A stretch of DNA of 36,854 nucleotides from a virus. How positions within the stretch are numbered: position 1 is the first letter of the stretch; the number at the start of each line of letters is the position of its first letter. The notes beneath the pieces are model-generated. The model did not search any database. It was not told the DNA's origin and saw only the letters and a list, made by a program, of their open reading frames with translations. This document shows, piece by piece, positions 29,421 to 36,698 of the stretch. The translations under genes were made by a program, and so were the position numbers. The stretch covers positions 1-36,854 of IMG/VR virus record IMGVR_UViG_3300025419_000009; one strand, written 5' to 3'.

Positions 29421-31615
29421 TCCCCCACTCCCGGCACGCCATTTTGCAGCTCGCCCATGTCTGTGTTGCGCTCCAGCCGCGCCTCGGCCAGTTCCAGGGG
29501 CACGTCGCCGCTCACGTGGTCCATAGCCTTGTCCACCAGCGTATGCTGGATGTCCTGTTTGCCCTGCTCCTGAATCTGCTGGAGCTTGTTCTGACCCTTC
29601 GCCTGCTCCACGGCCTGCGCCATCTTGGCCTTGATCGCCTCGGGATTCATCTGCGCCATGTTCTGTTTCTGCTCGTCCGTCATGGGCACAAAGATGTCCT
29701 GCCAGTTTTGCAGTTCGCTCATCCGCTGGAAGGCGTTCTCGATAGCCTGGAAGTTGATCGTCTGCCCGATCTCGTGCTGCCACTGCATCAACTGCGGCTG
29801 CTGCACAATCTGCAGGAAGAACGGTATCAACTGCATAATCGCGGCCTTGGCCGCCAGCTTCTGCCCGCACAGCACCTTGATCTCGAACTCCGCGTCGATG
29901 AACGCCTCGGCGGTAATCTCCTCCAGGATGCTCGCTCCCAGCCGCGAGCTGAGAATCTCGCGGATCTCCTGAATAGGCATGTCCTCCAGAATCCGCTCCC
30001 GCTGGAAAGCTCTCCACCGCTTGATGGTGTACTCCAGGTGCGCCACGGGGTCGGCGATGTTGTCGTCGGCCTTCGATCCCGCCCGGTTCACCCCCGCCGC
30101 CGTGCGCATGGCGCTCGATCCCGGCGTGTTCACGTTGCCCTGCATTGAGATGGAGTCGGCGCCCACCGTGTTCTCGCCGCCGTCCTTGCCTAGTTGGTAA
30201 ATCTTCCAGGCCTCGGGCGGAATCTGCGGCATTTGCATGAACTGGAACGCCTTGCGCACGTCTCCGTCGCGCGTCCGCACTCCCCACAGCGTTCCCAGGC
30301 CCATCACCACGTTCTGGGTAGGCGCGTTGCCGTCCTGGCTATCGTAGAGAATCGGCGCGTTCAGCGGGAAGGCGATCATCTTCAGTACTTCGTTCAGCAC
30401 GCCCTGGTCCATGCGCTGGTCCCCGGCGTTCAGCCTGCCCGTGCCCATCCCATAACCGCTGTTGTCGATGTTCCACCAGGTCGCGCTGTACCCCAGCGCC
30501 TGGTCGCCCATGGTGTGTTCCTGGTTCCGGATCACCTTCCGTCGGCTCTCGTAGCAGAGAACCTCGATCACCACCTTGTCCGTCCAATAAGCCAGCTTCA
30601 TCAGCGGCTTCTCAAACGGGTTGGCGCTCTCGTTGCGCTGCTCCCCGGCCGCGTGCAGCACGGTGCTGCTCTCCTGGTTCATCGACTGCGCCACCTGGCT
30701 CCCCACCGCCGCGTCGCCTAGCGGATTTTCCAAGAAGTACGTCTTCAGGTCTTCGTCGCTGGGGATGTCCTTGTAGCAGTCCAGTTCGCGCAGGCTCTTC
30801 AAATCCTCGAAGGCCACATAGTCGATGTCGATTCGCGCCCCGCCGGTCAAGTCGGGCCGGTTCGGTGTCCGCCACTTCGGGCTGTAGAGCGTGGTGCCCA
30901 GCCGCCGGTACTCGAAGTAGGGCCAGCTCTCCTCGACCGTCTCCTCGCGCACCTTGAAGGTATCGCTCTCCCAGGTATCCACCTCTTTCTTGCCGCCCAG
31001 CGGCATGTCGATCGAGACCGGAGGCGTCTCGCGCACGCGACTCTTCTTCTTGACCTTCTTCGTCTCCCAGATCGGAATCCAGATCGCCGTGCCTTGCAGC
31101 ACTTGGCACTCGATTCCCAGGCTCATGTTGTACTCGAAGTCCGCCCGGTCGTCGAGTTCCTCGAAGATCGCGCTCCATGCCTCCAGAATCCGCTCCGAGT
31201 TGGGATCGCCGGCCAGCTTGCCGCGCGGTTCGAGGGCGGTGGGGCTGGTGTCGGCAAAGATGCCCCGCCGCACCTGGTTGCTCATGGTGTTGCGGTTCTT
31301 GGCCACGTTGAAGCGGCTGATGCGCGCCGGCCGGCTGGTCTGCATCCGCCAGTCGCGGTCGTAGTTCGGGCTCTGGTAAAGGAAATCGACGTACTGCCAC
31401 TCCGCCAGCCAACTGTTCGTGTCCAGCCATGCCATAGCCCGCTGGTAGTCTTCCCACACAATGGTGGCCGCCGCGTCGTCGTCGAAGAGGATACCCTCGG
31501 CGGAACTCGCGGGCAGCGTCACCTGCTTGTCCTGGATCAACGGCGTCAGCTCGTTGCCCAGCGGCATCCCATCTCCGCCCACCTTCGCCGCTATTTCCTC
31601 GCGATCAGCCAACAC
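29417..31615 (-). CDS. Portal protein, 732 aa
   Basis: GTG start at 31615, overlapping the zinc-ribbon gene by 11 nt. Order TerL-portal-scaffold-capsid and size (about 730 aa, as in podovirus portals) support the call. N-terminal wing: WEDYQRAMAWLDTNSWLAEW; then ARISRFNVAKNRNTMSNQVR and a body with many W/Y/D motifs; C-terminal third is a Q/E-rich coiled coil (AQAVEQAKGQNKLQQIQEQG) that fits a barrel or crown. The portal is the 12-subunit channel for DNA packaging and ejection and a platform for the terminase. Confidence 0.8.
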   Translation of the reverse strand: MLADREEIAAKVGGDGMPLGNELTPLIQDKQVTLPASSAEGILFDDDAAATIVWEDYQRAMAWLDTNSWLAEWQYVDFLYQSPNYDRDWRMQTSRPARISRFNVAKNRNTMSNQVRRGIFADTSPTALEPRGKLAGDPNSERILEAWSAIFEELDDRADFEYNMSLGIECQVLQGTAIWIPIWETKKVKKKSRVRETPPVSIDMPLGGKKEVDTWESDTFKVREETVEESWPYFEYRRLGTTLYSPKWRTPNRPDLTGGARIDIDYVAFEDLKSLRELDCYKDIPSDEDLKTYFLENPLGDAAVGSQVAQSMNQESSTVLHAAGEQRNESANPFEKPLMKLAYWTDKVVIEVLCYESRRKVIRNQEHTMGDQALGYSATWWNIDNSGYGMGTGRLNAGDQRMDQGVLNEVLKMIAFPLNAPILYDSQDGNAPTQNVVMGLGTLWGVRTRDGDVRKAFQFMQMPQIPPEAWKIYQLGKDGGENTVGADSISMQGNVNTPGSSAMRTAAGVNRAGSKADDNIADPVAHLEYTIKRWRAFQRERILEDMPIQEIREILSSRLGASILEEITAEAFIDAEFEIKVLCGQKLAAKAAIMQLIPFFLQIVQQPQLMQWQHEIGQTINFQAIENAFQRMSELQNWQDIFVPMTDEQKQNMAQMNPEAIKAKMAQAVEQAKGQNKLQQIQEQGKQDIQHTLVDKAMDHVSGDVPLELAEARLERNTDMGELQNGVPGVGE

Positions 31616-31808
31616 TCACCCCCGGTATGACGGACTCAGGCGCGTTTACAACTTCTTCCATGATGATCTTAACGATTTTCCATTGTCTAAGGCAGTTTTC
31701 ACACTCAGGGTTCTGGCATTGGTAAAAATCGTTTTCTGTGAGAGGCATCAAATGGTTGCATTTTCCACAAAAAACAGAATGTAAAACGATTTTGTTTCCC
31801 TCAGCCAT
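31605..31808 (-). CDS. A+T-rich small zinc-ribbon protein, 67 aa
   Basis: MAEGNKIVLHSVFCGKCNHL... overlaps the TerL end by 8 nt and the portal start by 11 nt. Two cysteine pairs (CGKC and CQNPECENC) should bind zinc, a Com-like or ribbon pattern. Its DNA is visibly poorer in G+C than the flanking TerL and portal genes (TGTAAAACGATTTTG, ATTTTCCATTG), so codon use differs and it may be a recent gain wedged between two core genes. Function unknown. Confidence 0.7.
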   Translation of the reverse strand: MAEGNKIVLHSVFCGKCNHLMPLTENDFYQCQNPECENCLRQWKIVKIIMEEVVNAPESVIPGVSVG

Positions 31809-33537
31809 CCAGCCCTCCCGGCAGCGGCGGCATACTCCATGTCGCTGTCTTTTGCATGGCGGCCAGGTGCGCCGTCATCTTCTGCTGCGCCTGCTCGTCC
31901 ACTGCCGGCATCCCCTGCTGGCTAAGGAAGCTCTGCACCAGCGCGTCTTCCCTGCGCCGCCGCTGCCAGGCTATCTCCTCTTCCTGCATGTTGGCCCGCA
32001 TCTGGCTGATGGGAACCAAAGCAGCGAAGCGCGAGATGCACTCCACGATTCCATTCTCCTCCACTAGCCCAAAATGCACAAACTGCTTCTGGCACTCAGC
32101 CGCTTTGCTCATTCCGGTCGAGAACAGCACCCGGCCTACCTTCATCAGCGGCTCAAGCTGCTTGATCGCTCCGGTCCTCCGGTTGTCGTCCTCCTCGAAC
32201 TCCAGCCATTGAATCCGCACGCTGCGGTTCCGCTTTGCCGCCTCGTTGCGGATGTGCGCCGCCAGATACTCGCAGCCGGGCACGTCGATAATCATCACCC
32301 CGTCCGCGTCGTTCTCCTTGGCCGCCGCCACAATTCTCTCAGCTTCGCTGGAAGGCGTGTAGGCGCTCTGCCAGCACTCCTTGACGTACACCTTCCCATC
32401 CACCACCGTAGCCGCGGCGCCCTCGCTGAACTTGGCCATCCCCGGCTTTCCGCCGTACCTCGGCCTCCAGCAGATGAATGTCTCTGCATCGTTGCGCCTC
32501 GGCAGCCGCTCCTCTTCGATCGCGCAGCTCGCGTACAGCTTCTCCGGGAAGGTCGGCACATTGCCGCCCTGAGGGTCGTTCTGCTGCTGGCTCATGAAAC
32601 TTTCGTAGTTGTCGAGATATTTTTCGCGGAGAATTTTATAACGCAACTGCGGAAACTCCGGCCAATAAAAGATCAGGTCATCTTCTGCGGGGAACTCGCC
32701 GGGCAGGAACGGGCAGCCGTCCTTGCGCGCGATGGAACTCCGGATCAGCACGCCCCATGCCTCTGGGTTTTCTTTGGCTCTCTCGATGCATTTGGAGTAG
32801 AAGTCGAAAGGATGGTATCGCGTCCCGCCGATCCGGATGTAGCCCATACCCTCCGGGCCGGACCGCAGCAAGTTCTCATTCTGGGCGCACACGTTGATTA
32901 CCCGGTTGCGCACTTCCGGGCTGGCATCGATTCCGCTGTTTTTTGTGTCTTCCACATCGTCGGGGTCGATGTGCGAAGGATGCCAGCCAGACTGGGTAGA
33001 TTCGGGAGAGCTGATGGCTAGCGTTGTATCTAGGTCGCCAGCGCCCACCAGTCGGCGGTTGGGCAGGTTCCAGGCCCAGCGTTGCGAATCGACCGAGGAA
33101 TACGCCGGGTCTTTTTCCGTCACCGACTCGAAAAACAGCTTTTGGAAGACGGTCGGCGATGCGCCTTTAGGCTTGTAGAAGTACTTCGCCGTATGCTTGC
33201 CGATCGCCGTGGCCAGCGGTTGCGTGGCGCTCTCGCAAAGGAACGTCACTTCCTCCGGGAAGGCGCAAAGCCACTGTACGCGGTCCACGCGCTTCAAGCT
33301 GGTTTTGAAGGTGTGCCGGGGGTCCAGGTGCAGCAGGTTCTTCTTGCAGGGTTGGGCGAACATGGGCAGGGTGGGAACCTTGGGACCGTAGAGATCGACG
33401 GCGGCCTGATGAACGCGGGGAACAAAGTCCGGGTAGCCCAGCATCTCGGCGGCGAAAAACATATCCTTTAAAAAGCGATGCCGCAAGTCCTCGCGGTATG
33501 CGGCATCGCTTTCGATCTTGTCGGTGTCGAGAATCAC
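31801..33537 (-). CDS. Terminase large subunit, 578 aa
   Basis: GTG start at 33537 with GGAG eight bases before it. ATPase part: a Walker-A-like LDPRHTFKTSLKR with K79 and T80 (the loop differs from GxxxxGKT, as in several TerL groups), WLCAFPEEVTFLCES, and HIDPDDVEDTKNS with D191/D193/D194 as Walker-B-like acids. Nuclease part: VVDGKVYVKECWQ and DGVMIIDVPGCEYLAAHI, with acids that can hold metal. TerL powers packaging and cuts the concatemer. It starts the head module; no small subunit is identified. Confidence 0.75.
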   Translation of the reverse strand: MILDTDKIESDAAYREDLRHRFLKDMFFAAEMLGYPDFVPRVHQAAVDLYGPKVPTLPMFAQPCKKNLLHLDPRHTFKTSLKRVDRVQWLCAFPEEVTFLCESATQPLATAIGKHTAKYFYKPKGASPTVFQKLFFESVTEKDPAYSSVDSQRWAWNLPNRRLVGAGDLDTTLAISSPESTQSGWHPSHIDPDDVEDTKNSGIDASPEVRNRVINVCAQNENLLRSGPEGMGYIRIGGTRYHPFDFYSKCIERAKENPEAWGVLIRSSIARKDGCPFLPGEFPAEDDLIFYWPEFPQLRYKILREKYLDNYESFMSQQQNDPQGGNVPTFPEKLYASCAIEEERLPRRNDAETFICWRPRYGGKPGMAKFSEGAAATVVDGKVYVKECWQSAYTPSSEAERIVAAAKENDADGVMIIDVPGCEYLAAHIRNEAAKRNRSVRIQWLEFEEDDNRRTGAIKQLEPLMKVGRVLFSTGMSKAAECQKQFVHFGLVEENGIVECISRFAALVPISQMRANMQEEEIAWQRRRREDALVQSFLSQQGMPAVDEQAQQKMTAHLAAMQKTATWSMPPLPGGLDG

Positions 33538-33540
33538 GGC

Positions 33541-33870
33541 TTACGCTCCGGCTTGGGCTGCTCCCGCGCCAGGCATCGGCTCCGCGCCCTGGGCTGCCTC
33601 TTCCGGCTCTTCCGCTTCGCCCTGGCCGCCGCCGTTCTGTGCAAACGATTCCTCGATATGCTGGCCGGCTTCCTCGGGGCTTTGGCTGGTGGCTACGTTC
33701 TCCCGCTCGGGCATGGTGAAGGCGTCGCCCTTCTTCGCTTTGTAGGTGTGGTGATGGATGTGCGATCCATCGTCGACCTCCACTGTGCGAATCTGGTACA
33801 GGTGCAGCTTGGCCTTCTTCTTGCCCTTGCCGCCTTCGTCTTTCTTGGGCTTCTCTTCTTCCTTGGCCAT
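33541..33870 (-). CDS. Acidic/basic low-complexity protein before TerL, 109 aa
   Basis: Start at 33870 after AGGAGAACGCG. MAKEEEKPKKDEGGKGKKKA... is highly charged. The centre (HLYQIRTVEVDDGSHIHHHT, then YKAKKGDAFTMPE) could be one small beta domain with a His cluster. The C-terminus is A/E/P/G-rich (EEPEEAAQGAEPMPGAGAAQ). Directly upstream of TerL; a small terminase or assembly role is only a positional guess. Confidence 0.5.
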   Translation of the reverse strand: MAKEEEKPKKDEGGKGKKKAKLHLYQIRTVEVDDGSHIHHHTYKAKKGDAFTMPERENVATSQSPEEAGQHIEESFAQNGGGQGEAEEPEEAAQGAEPMPGAGAAQAGA

Positions 33871-33899
33871 CGCGTTCTCCTGATTGTCAAGCATTGTTC

Positions 33900-33925
33900 G
33901 CTGGGCTAGATTTCTCTAGCCCAGC
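33900..33925 (-). terminator. Perfect 11-bp hairpin between structural genes
   Basis: GCTGGGCTAGA pairs with TCTAGCCCAGC around TTTC. No U-run follows, so it is at most a weak terminator; it may set the ratio of the 198-residue protein to downstream genes. Confidence 0.6.
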
Positions 33926-33960
33926 CAGGGGCCGTCAGCACAAAATCAGGCCGCTGTTTC

Positions 33961-34557
33961 TTATCCGACGCTGAACTTGGTCACCACGATGGTCGTCAGG
34001 GTTCCGGCAGCGGCGCCGCTCGATGTGATGCTGAGCGAGAACTGAGCCACCGGGTTGCTGGAGTTGCTGATGCCTGTCGGCACGTTCGTGAATGCCGCCT
34101 CGGGATCGAGCGTGTTGTTGATCGACTGCTTGCACTCGCCGGTCAGTTTGCCGCTCACCGAGTCGTAGCGCATGATCGCCCGGATCGAGAATGGCGCGGT
34201 GGTGCTGTTCTGGGCTGGCAGGCTGCTGGCTGTCTTGTGCAGCAGGTTGCTGGAGACCACCAATGTGCTTGCATCGGCGTAGAGCCCCAGCGCGATCGTG
34301 CCGGTGTTGGTTGTCTTGATGTAGCCGCAGACCTCCAGCACCAGGTCGGTCTGCTCGTTGGCGGTGTCGGGCGGAAGCGCCACGCTGAGGGCCACTGCGG
34401 TATTCTGGGTACTCAGCAGCTTCGTCTCTGCATTGGTGGAGATGGTCTGAGTCGCCGGCAGCGGGCCTGCCTGGCCGCCCTGCACGTTCAAACCAGGCTG
34501 GTTCGCCGGAGCGGTCTGTGCCAAGACTGGTCCGTTTGGTCTGTCATAAAGTCCCAT
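33961..34557 (-). CDS. Beta-rich virion protein, 198 aa
   Basis: Starts at 34557 after GAGGAGCAGATC. A proline/glutamine-rich start (PNGPVLAQTAPANQPGLNVQ) is followed by a T/S/A-rich beta region (LVLEVCGYIKTTNTGTIALG, TTAPFSIRAIMRYDSVSGKL, FSLSITSSGAAAGTLTTIVV). The layout resembles the 312-residue protein at 24096, so the two may be related jelly-roll proteins. Promoter candidate directly upstream; the hairpin at 33900-33925 follows. A decoration protein is likely but unproven. Confidence 0.55.
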   Translation of the reverse strand: MGLYDRPNGPVLAQTAPANQPGLNVQGGQAGPLPATQTISTNAETKLLSTQNTAVALSVALPPDTANEQTDLVLEVCGYIKTTNTGTIALGLYADASTLVVSSNLLHKTASSLPAQNSTTAPFSIRAIMRYDSVSGKLTGECKQSINNTLDPEAAFTNVPTGISNSSNPVAQFSLSITSSGAAAGTLTTIVVTKFSVG

Positions 34558-34592
34558 GATCTGCTCCTCGGCGGGGATTCCGCTAGCGAAAG

Positions 34593-34621
34593 TCTATGCT
34601 ACCTTTCCGCTGGTTTGTCAA
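34593..34621 (-). promoter_or_regulatory. Possible promoter of the structural operon
   Basis: TTGACA (34621-34616) with a 17-nt spacer to CATAGA (34598-34593), 36 nt before the start at 34557. The -35 lies in the end of the upstream coding region. The -10 match is weak. Confidence 0.35.
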
Positions 34622-35135
34622 GCAGCTTCTTGAATCCTTGGATTTTGGCGTCTATTTCGTCATACCCGATGCGACCAAGCTCGTCCATCATTGCCAGGTC
34701 AGGATTGCCATCTTCACCTGAGAGGCAATGAGCGTCCGCGATCCGGTCGCGCTCCTCCTCCAAGAGGGCCACGGCTCCCTTGAGCGCCCGCTGAAGGTCG
34801 CGCCGGTTTGAGATCGAAGTATCTTTTTGCACCGGCTCACTGTGGCGGATGTCTCCCCGCGAAGCCCGCCAGCGCCGGTACTCCTCGCGTTCGGCTTCCG
34901 TCGAAGGGTGCAGGCACTTTGGGCATCGGCTGCGGCGCCGTTGCAAAATTCTGATCTGGTCGAGATCGTCCTTGCACTTCTCGCCGCAGGTTGCCGTCTG
35001 CCGGCGCGCCCGGCTGGGCTCGATCTCCGCCCTGCAAACGGTGCAATACAGGGGGGGAATCTGCGAGTTCTTGTTGGGTTCGGCGGGTTCGGCGGCTTCC
35101 GCTTCGCGGTCTAAAACTGCTGCATGGTCAGACAT
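34599..35135 (-). CDS. Zinc-finger protein, 178 aa
   Basis: Starts at 35135 after TGAGGCGATTGA, inside the end of the RusA gene. Two cysteine clusters: YCTVCRAEIEPSRARRQTAT with CGEKC, and RSRCPKCLHPST; these could form a treble-clef or HNH-like zinc fold, but the HNH histidines are not evident. The C-terminal half is helical (DLQRALKGAVALLEEERDRI). Such proteins sit beside replication or recombination genes in many phages. Binding partner unknown. Confidence 0.6.
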   Translation of the reverse strand: MSDHAAVLDREAEAAEPAEPNKNSQIPPLYCTVCRAEIEPSRARRQTATCGEKCKDDLDQIRILQRRRSRCPKCLHPSTEAEREEYRRWRASRGDIRHSEPVQKDTSISNRRDLQRALKGAVALLEEERDRIADAHCLSGEDGNPDLAMMDELGRIGYDEIDAKIQGFKKLLDKPAER

Positions 35136-35557
35136 TCAATCGCCTCAATCGTCATGATGGTTTTGGGGCCGATCTCACGGCATGGGAGTGAATCGTAAAT
35201 CTCCACAATCAGCCTCTTCACCCAGGCATCCGAGAGTTCTTTCCCTTTGGCGTCGCGGAACATGCCGCGCTTCGCGGCACAGTCCAGGATGAGCTTGTTG
35301 TAGTTGTCGGCGTCGCCGCGTTGGGCCTTCCCTGGGAAGTAGCACAGGGTTACTTGAAAGATTCCGCTGGCGCTCACTGCGTAGAGGTCGCGGGCAAAGA
35401 TCGGAAAGTCGCGCATGAACGCCTTGGCCGCCGCGCTCTTGGGGTGAACGCCGGCGGCCGGATGCTCGGTGAGATGGTTCACGCTGGGGGGCAGCATCGG
35501 CATCTCGAAGCGAATGATGGACGGACCGTTCAAGCCGCTATCCCCCATCTGCGCCAT
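35111..35557 (-). CDS. rusA: RusA-like Holliday junction resolvase, 148 aa
   Basis: Start chosen at the ATG at 35557 (GGAG seven bases upstream); a longer frame to 35641 overlaps the upstream gene fully. RusA pattern: FEMPMLPPSVNHL at the N-terminus, beta strand FQVTLCYFPG, then RGDADNYNKLILDCAAKRGM with catalytic-type D82, D84 and D92, and LSDAWVKRLIVEIYD with D110. RusA enzymes are dimers that cut four-way DNA junctions during replication and packaging. Fits the early region next to the initiator candidate. Confidence 0.8.
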   Translation of the reverse strand: MAQMGDSGLNGPSIIRFEMPMLPPSVNHLTEHPAAGVHPKSAAAKAFMRDFPIFARDLYAVSASGIFQVTLCYFPGKAQRGDADNYNKLILDCAAKRGMFRDAKGKELSDAWVKRLIVEIYDSLPCREIGPKTIMTIEAIECLTMQQF

Positions 35558-35715
35558 CTGCGCTCCATTTTGGCATTTTCTTTTTGCTGTTTGCATTCCA
35601 GACAAAGATTCTCTTTGGTTGTGATATGCGATAAGCCGCACTCGAAGCAGAGTCGCGCGAGACGTCGGAATTCCGCCTCGGTGATCTGGCCGGTATTTAG
35701 AGTTTTTGTTTCCAT
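35530..35715 (-). CDS. Small double-CxxC zinc protein, 61 aa
   Basis: METKTLNTGQITEAEFRRLA... starts at 35715 with AGAGG upstream and a TATAAT -10 box. CFECG and CLECK pairs form a four-cysteine zinc knuckle; the tail is basic (KMERRWRRWG). Overlaps the RusA start, so co-translated. Its first codons mirror those of the divergent RHH gene (both METK). A regulator or nucleic-acid binder is plausible. Confidence 0.6.
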   Translation of the reverse strand: METKTLNTGQITEAEFRRLARLCFECGLSHITTKENLCLECKQQKENAKMERRWRRWGIAA

Positions 35716-35743
35716 GTTGCGCCTCTAGTGGTATTATACCGCT
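35709..35743. promoter_or_regulatory. Divergent promoter region P4 with operator O3
   Basis: Palindrome GGTATTATACC (35730-35740) contains a plus-strand TATTAT (35732-35737), six bases before the RHH ATG at 35744 (leaderless), and a minus-strand TATAAT (35738-35733) for the 61-residue gene. Plus -35: TTTCCA at 35709-35714, 17 nt spacing; minus -35: TTACTT, 16 nt. The minus reading AGCGGTATAATACC matches the O1/O2 core. Confidence 0.65.
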
Positions 35744-35980
35744 ATGGAGACAAAAAGTAAGAGCAGATTACGAAAAAAATCGACGGCCGCGGCCGATGTC
35801 TACGCTGCCTCAAAATGGTCGCCGGTTCACAAGCGCATCGAAATCCGGTTTCCATCAGCCGAAGAGCATCGCCTGATTTTTCAAGCTGCCGAACGCTCCG
35901 GCTTGTCGATGAATGGCTGGCTGGTGCGTGTTAGTAAGGCGGCCGCTGAGCGCGAGCTGGGAATGGAATCAGGAACCTAG
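35744..35980 (+). CDS. Ribbon-helix-helix regulator, 78 aa, the only plus-strand gene
   Basis: METKSKSRLRKKSTAAADVY... begins directly after the operator O3. Basic N-terminal arm (about 1-25); then strand HKRIEIRFP, helix SAEEHRLIFQAAERSG, and LSMNGWLVRVSKAAAEREL as the second helix: the Arc/CopG-type RHH layout. RHH dimers bind palindromes, so this protein is the natural candidate to bind O3 and the similar O1 and O2. Its stop shares CTAG with the stop of the convergent winged-helix gene. Leaderless transcription would link its synthesis tightly to its own promoter. Confidence 0.75.
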   Translation: METKSKSRLRKKSTAAADVYAASKWSPVHKRIEIRFPSAEEHRLIFQAAERSGLSMNGWLVRVSKAAAERELGMESGT

Positions 35981-36327
35981 ATCGGCTCTCCGCCGACGGC
36001 TTGCAGGTTCTGCATCTCGTAGAGATTGGGAAGTGGCGTGCTGCCTCCCTCGGGGCTTTTGCGCGTCCGCTTGCGTATTTTCACGACTCCCTTAGATTCC
36101 AGCTCTGCCAACCCGCACTGGATGGTTTTATCGGAGACGTTCACGATGCGCGCCAGGGTTTTGATGCTGATATTCTCACAGCCTCCAAAATCAACGTTTG
36201 CGTAGTATTTCAGCGCCGTTAGGGCAACCGTAGCCTTCCAGGTCGGATTGAATCGTGCGAAAAATACCTTTGGGATCATCAGGAACGGGTAGGTTTGCCG
36301 GTCTCTGGATCGAATTTTGTTTGACAT
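35977..36327 (-). CDS. Winged-helix protein, replication-initiator candidate, 116 aa
   Basis: Start at 36327 after GGAGAGAATA. Basic start (SNKIRSRDRQTYPFLMIPKV), then helical FNPTWKATVALTALKYYANV and a helix-turn-helix with wing (ISIKTLARIVNVSDKTIQCG, then LAELESKGVVKIRKRTRK, about 53-90). This matches the helix-turn-helix-36 / RepA-DnaD-like N-terminal domain common in phage replication proteins, but there is no second domain. It sits next to the iteron-like region, so origin binding is plausible. A purely transcriptional role is the alternative. Confidence 0.65.
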   Translation of the reverse strand: MSNKIRSRDRQTYPFLMIPKVFFARFNPTWKATVALTALKYYANVDFGGCENISIKTLARIVNVSDKTIQCGLAELESKGVVKIRKRTRKSPEGGSTPLPNLYEMQNLQAVGGEPI

Positions 36328-36401
36328 TATTCTCTCCGCGCAGTCCATCTGAGCAGGGTTGGCTTCAAAGCGCAAGCCAGAGGTCTCCAAATGTACATGT
36401 A

Positions 36402-36434
36402 TCTGTGGAAATCCTGTGGAAATCTTGTGGAAAA
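36402..36434 (+). repeat. Three 11-bp iterons
   Basis: TCTGTGGAAAT, CCTGTGGAAAT and CTTGTGGAAAA lie end to end. On the other strand they read TTTCCACA, near to DnaA-box style (TTATCCACA). Typical size and spacing of replication iterons. Confidence 0.6.
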
Positions 36435-36490
36435 AAAGACGATTTCTGTTGAAAAAGCCTTGCTGATTTCCACTTGTATACCCCTAGGGT

Positions 36491-36530
36491 GGTCCCTATT
36501 AGGGGGGAGGGGTGGTCCCCAATAGGGACC
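36491..36530. repeat. Inverted repeat GGTCCCTATT / AATAGGGACC
   Basis: 10-bp perfect arms (36491-36500 and 36521-36530) around a purine-rich loop that itself holds a second GGTGGTCCCC. Possible origin hairpin or regulator site. Confidence 0.65.
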
Positions 36531-36698
36531 ATAAAAGCAATAGAGGTAAATAGTAGTTTCTAGTTTCTTTGCGACCGTAGTAGCCGTAGTCGGTTTTTCC
36601 ACACACCATAGCCGGCCATTTCTTAAGGTAAATTCTGTAAACCATCACATAGTTTACATACCAGAGAGAACAAAAGCAACAACAAAAACAAAAGCAGG

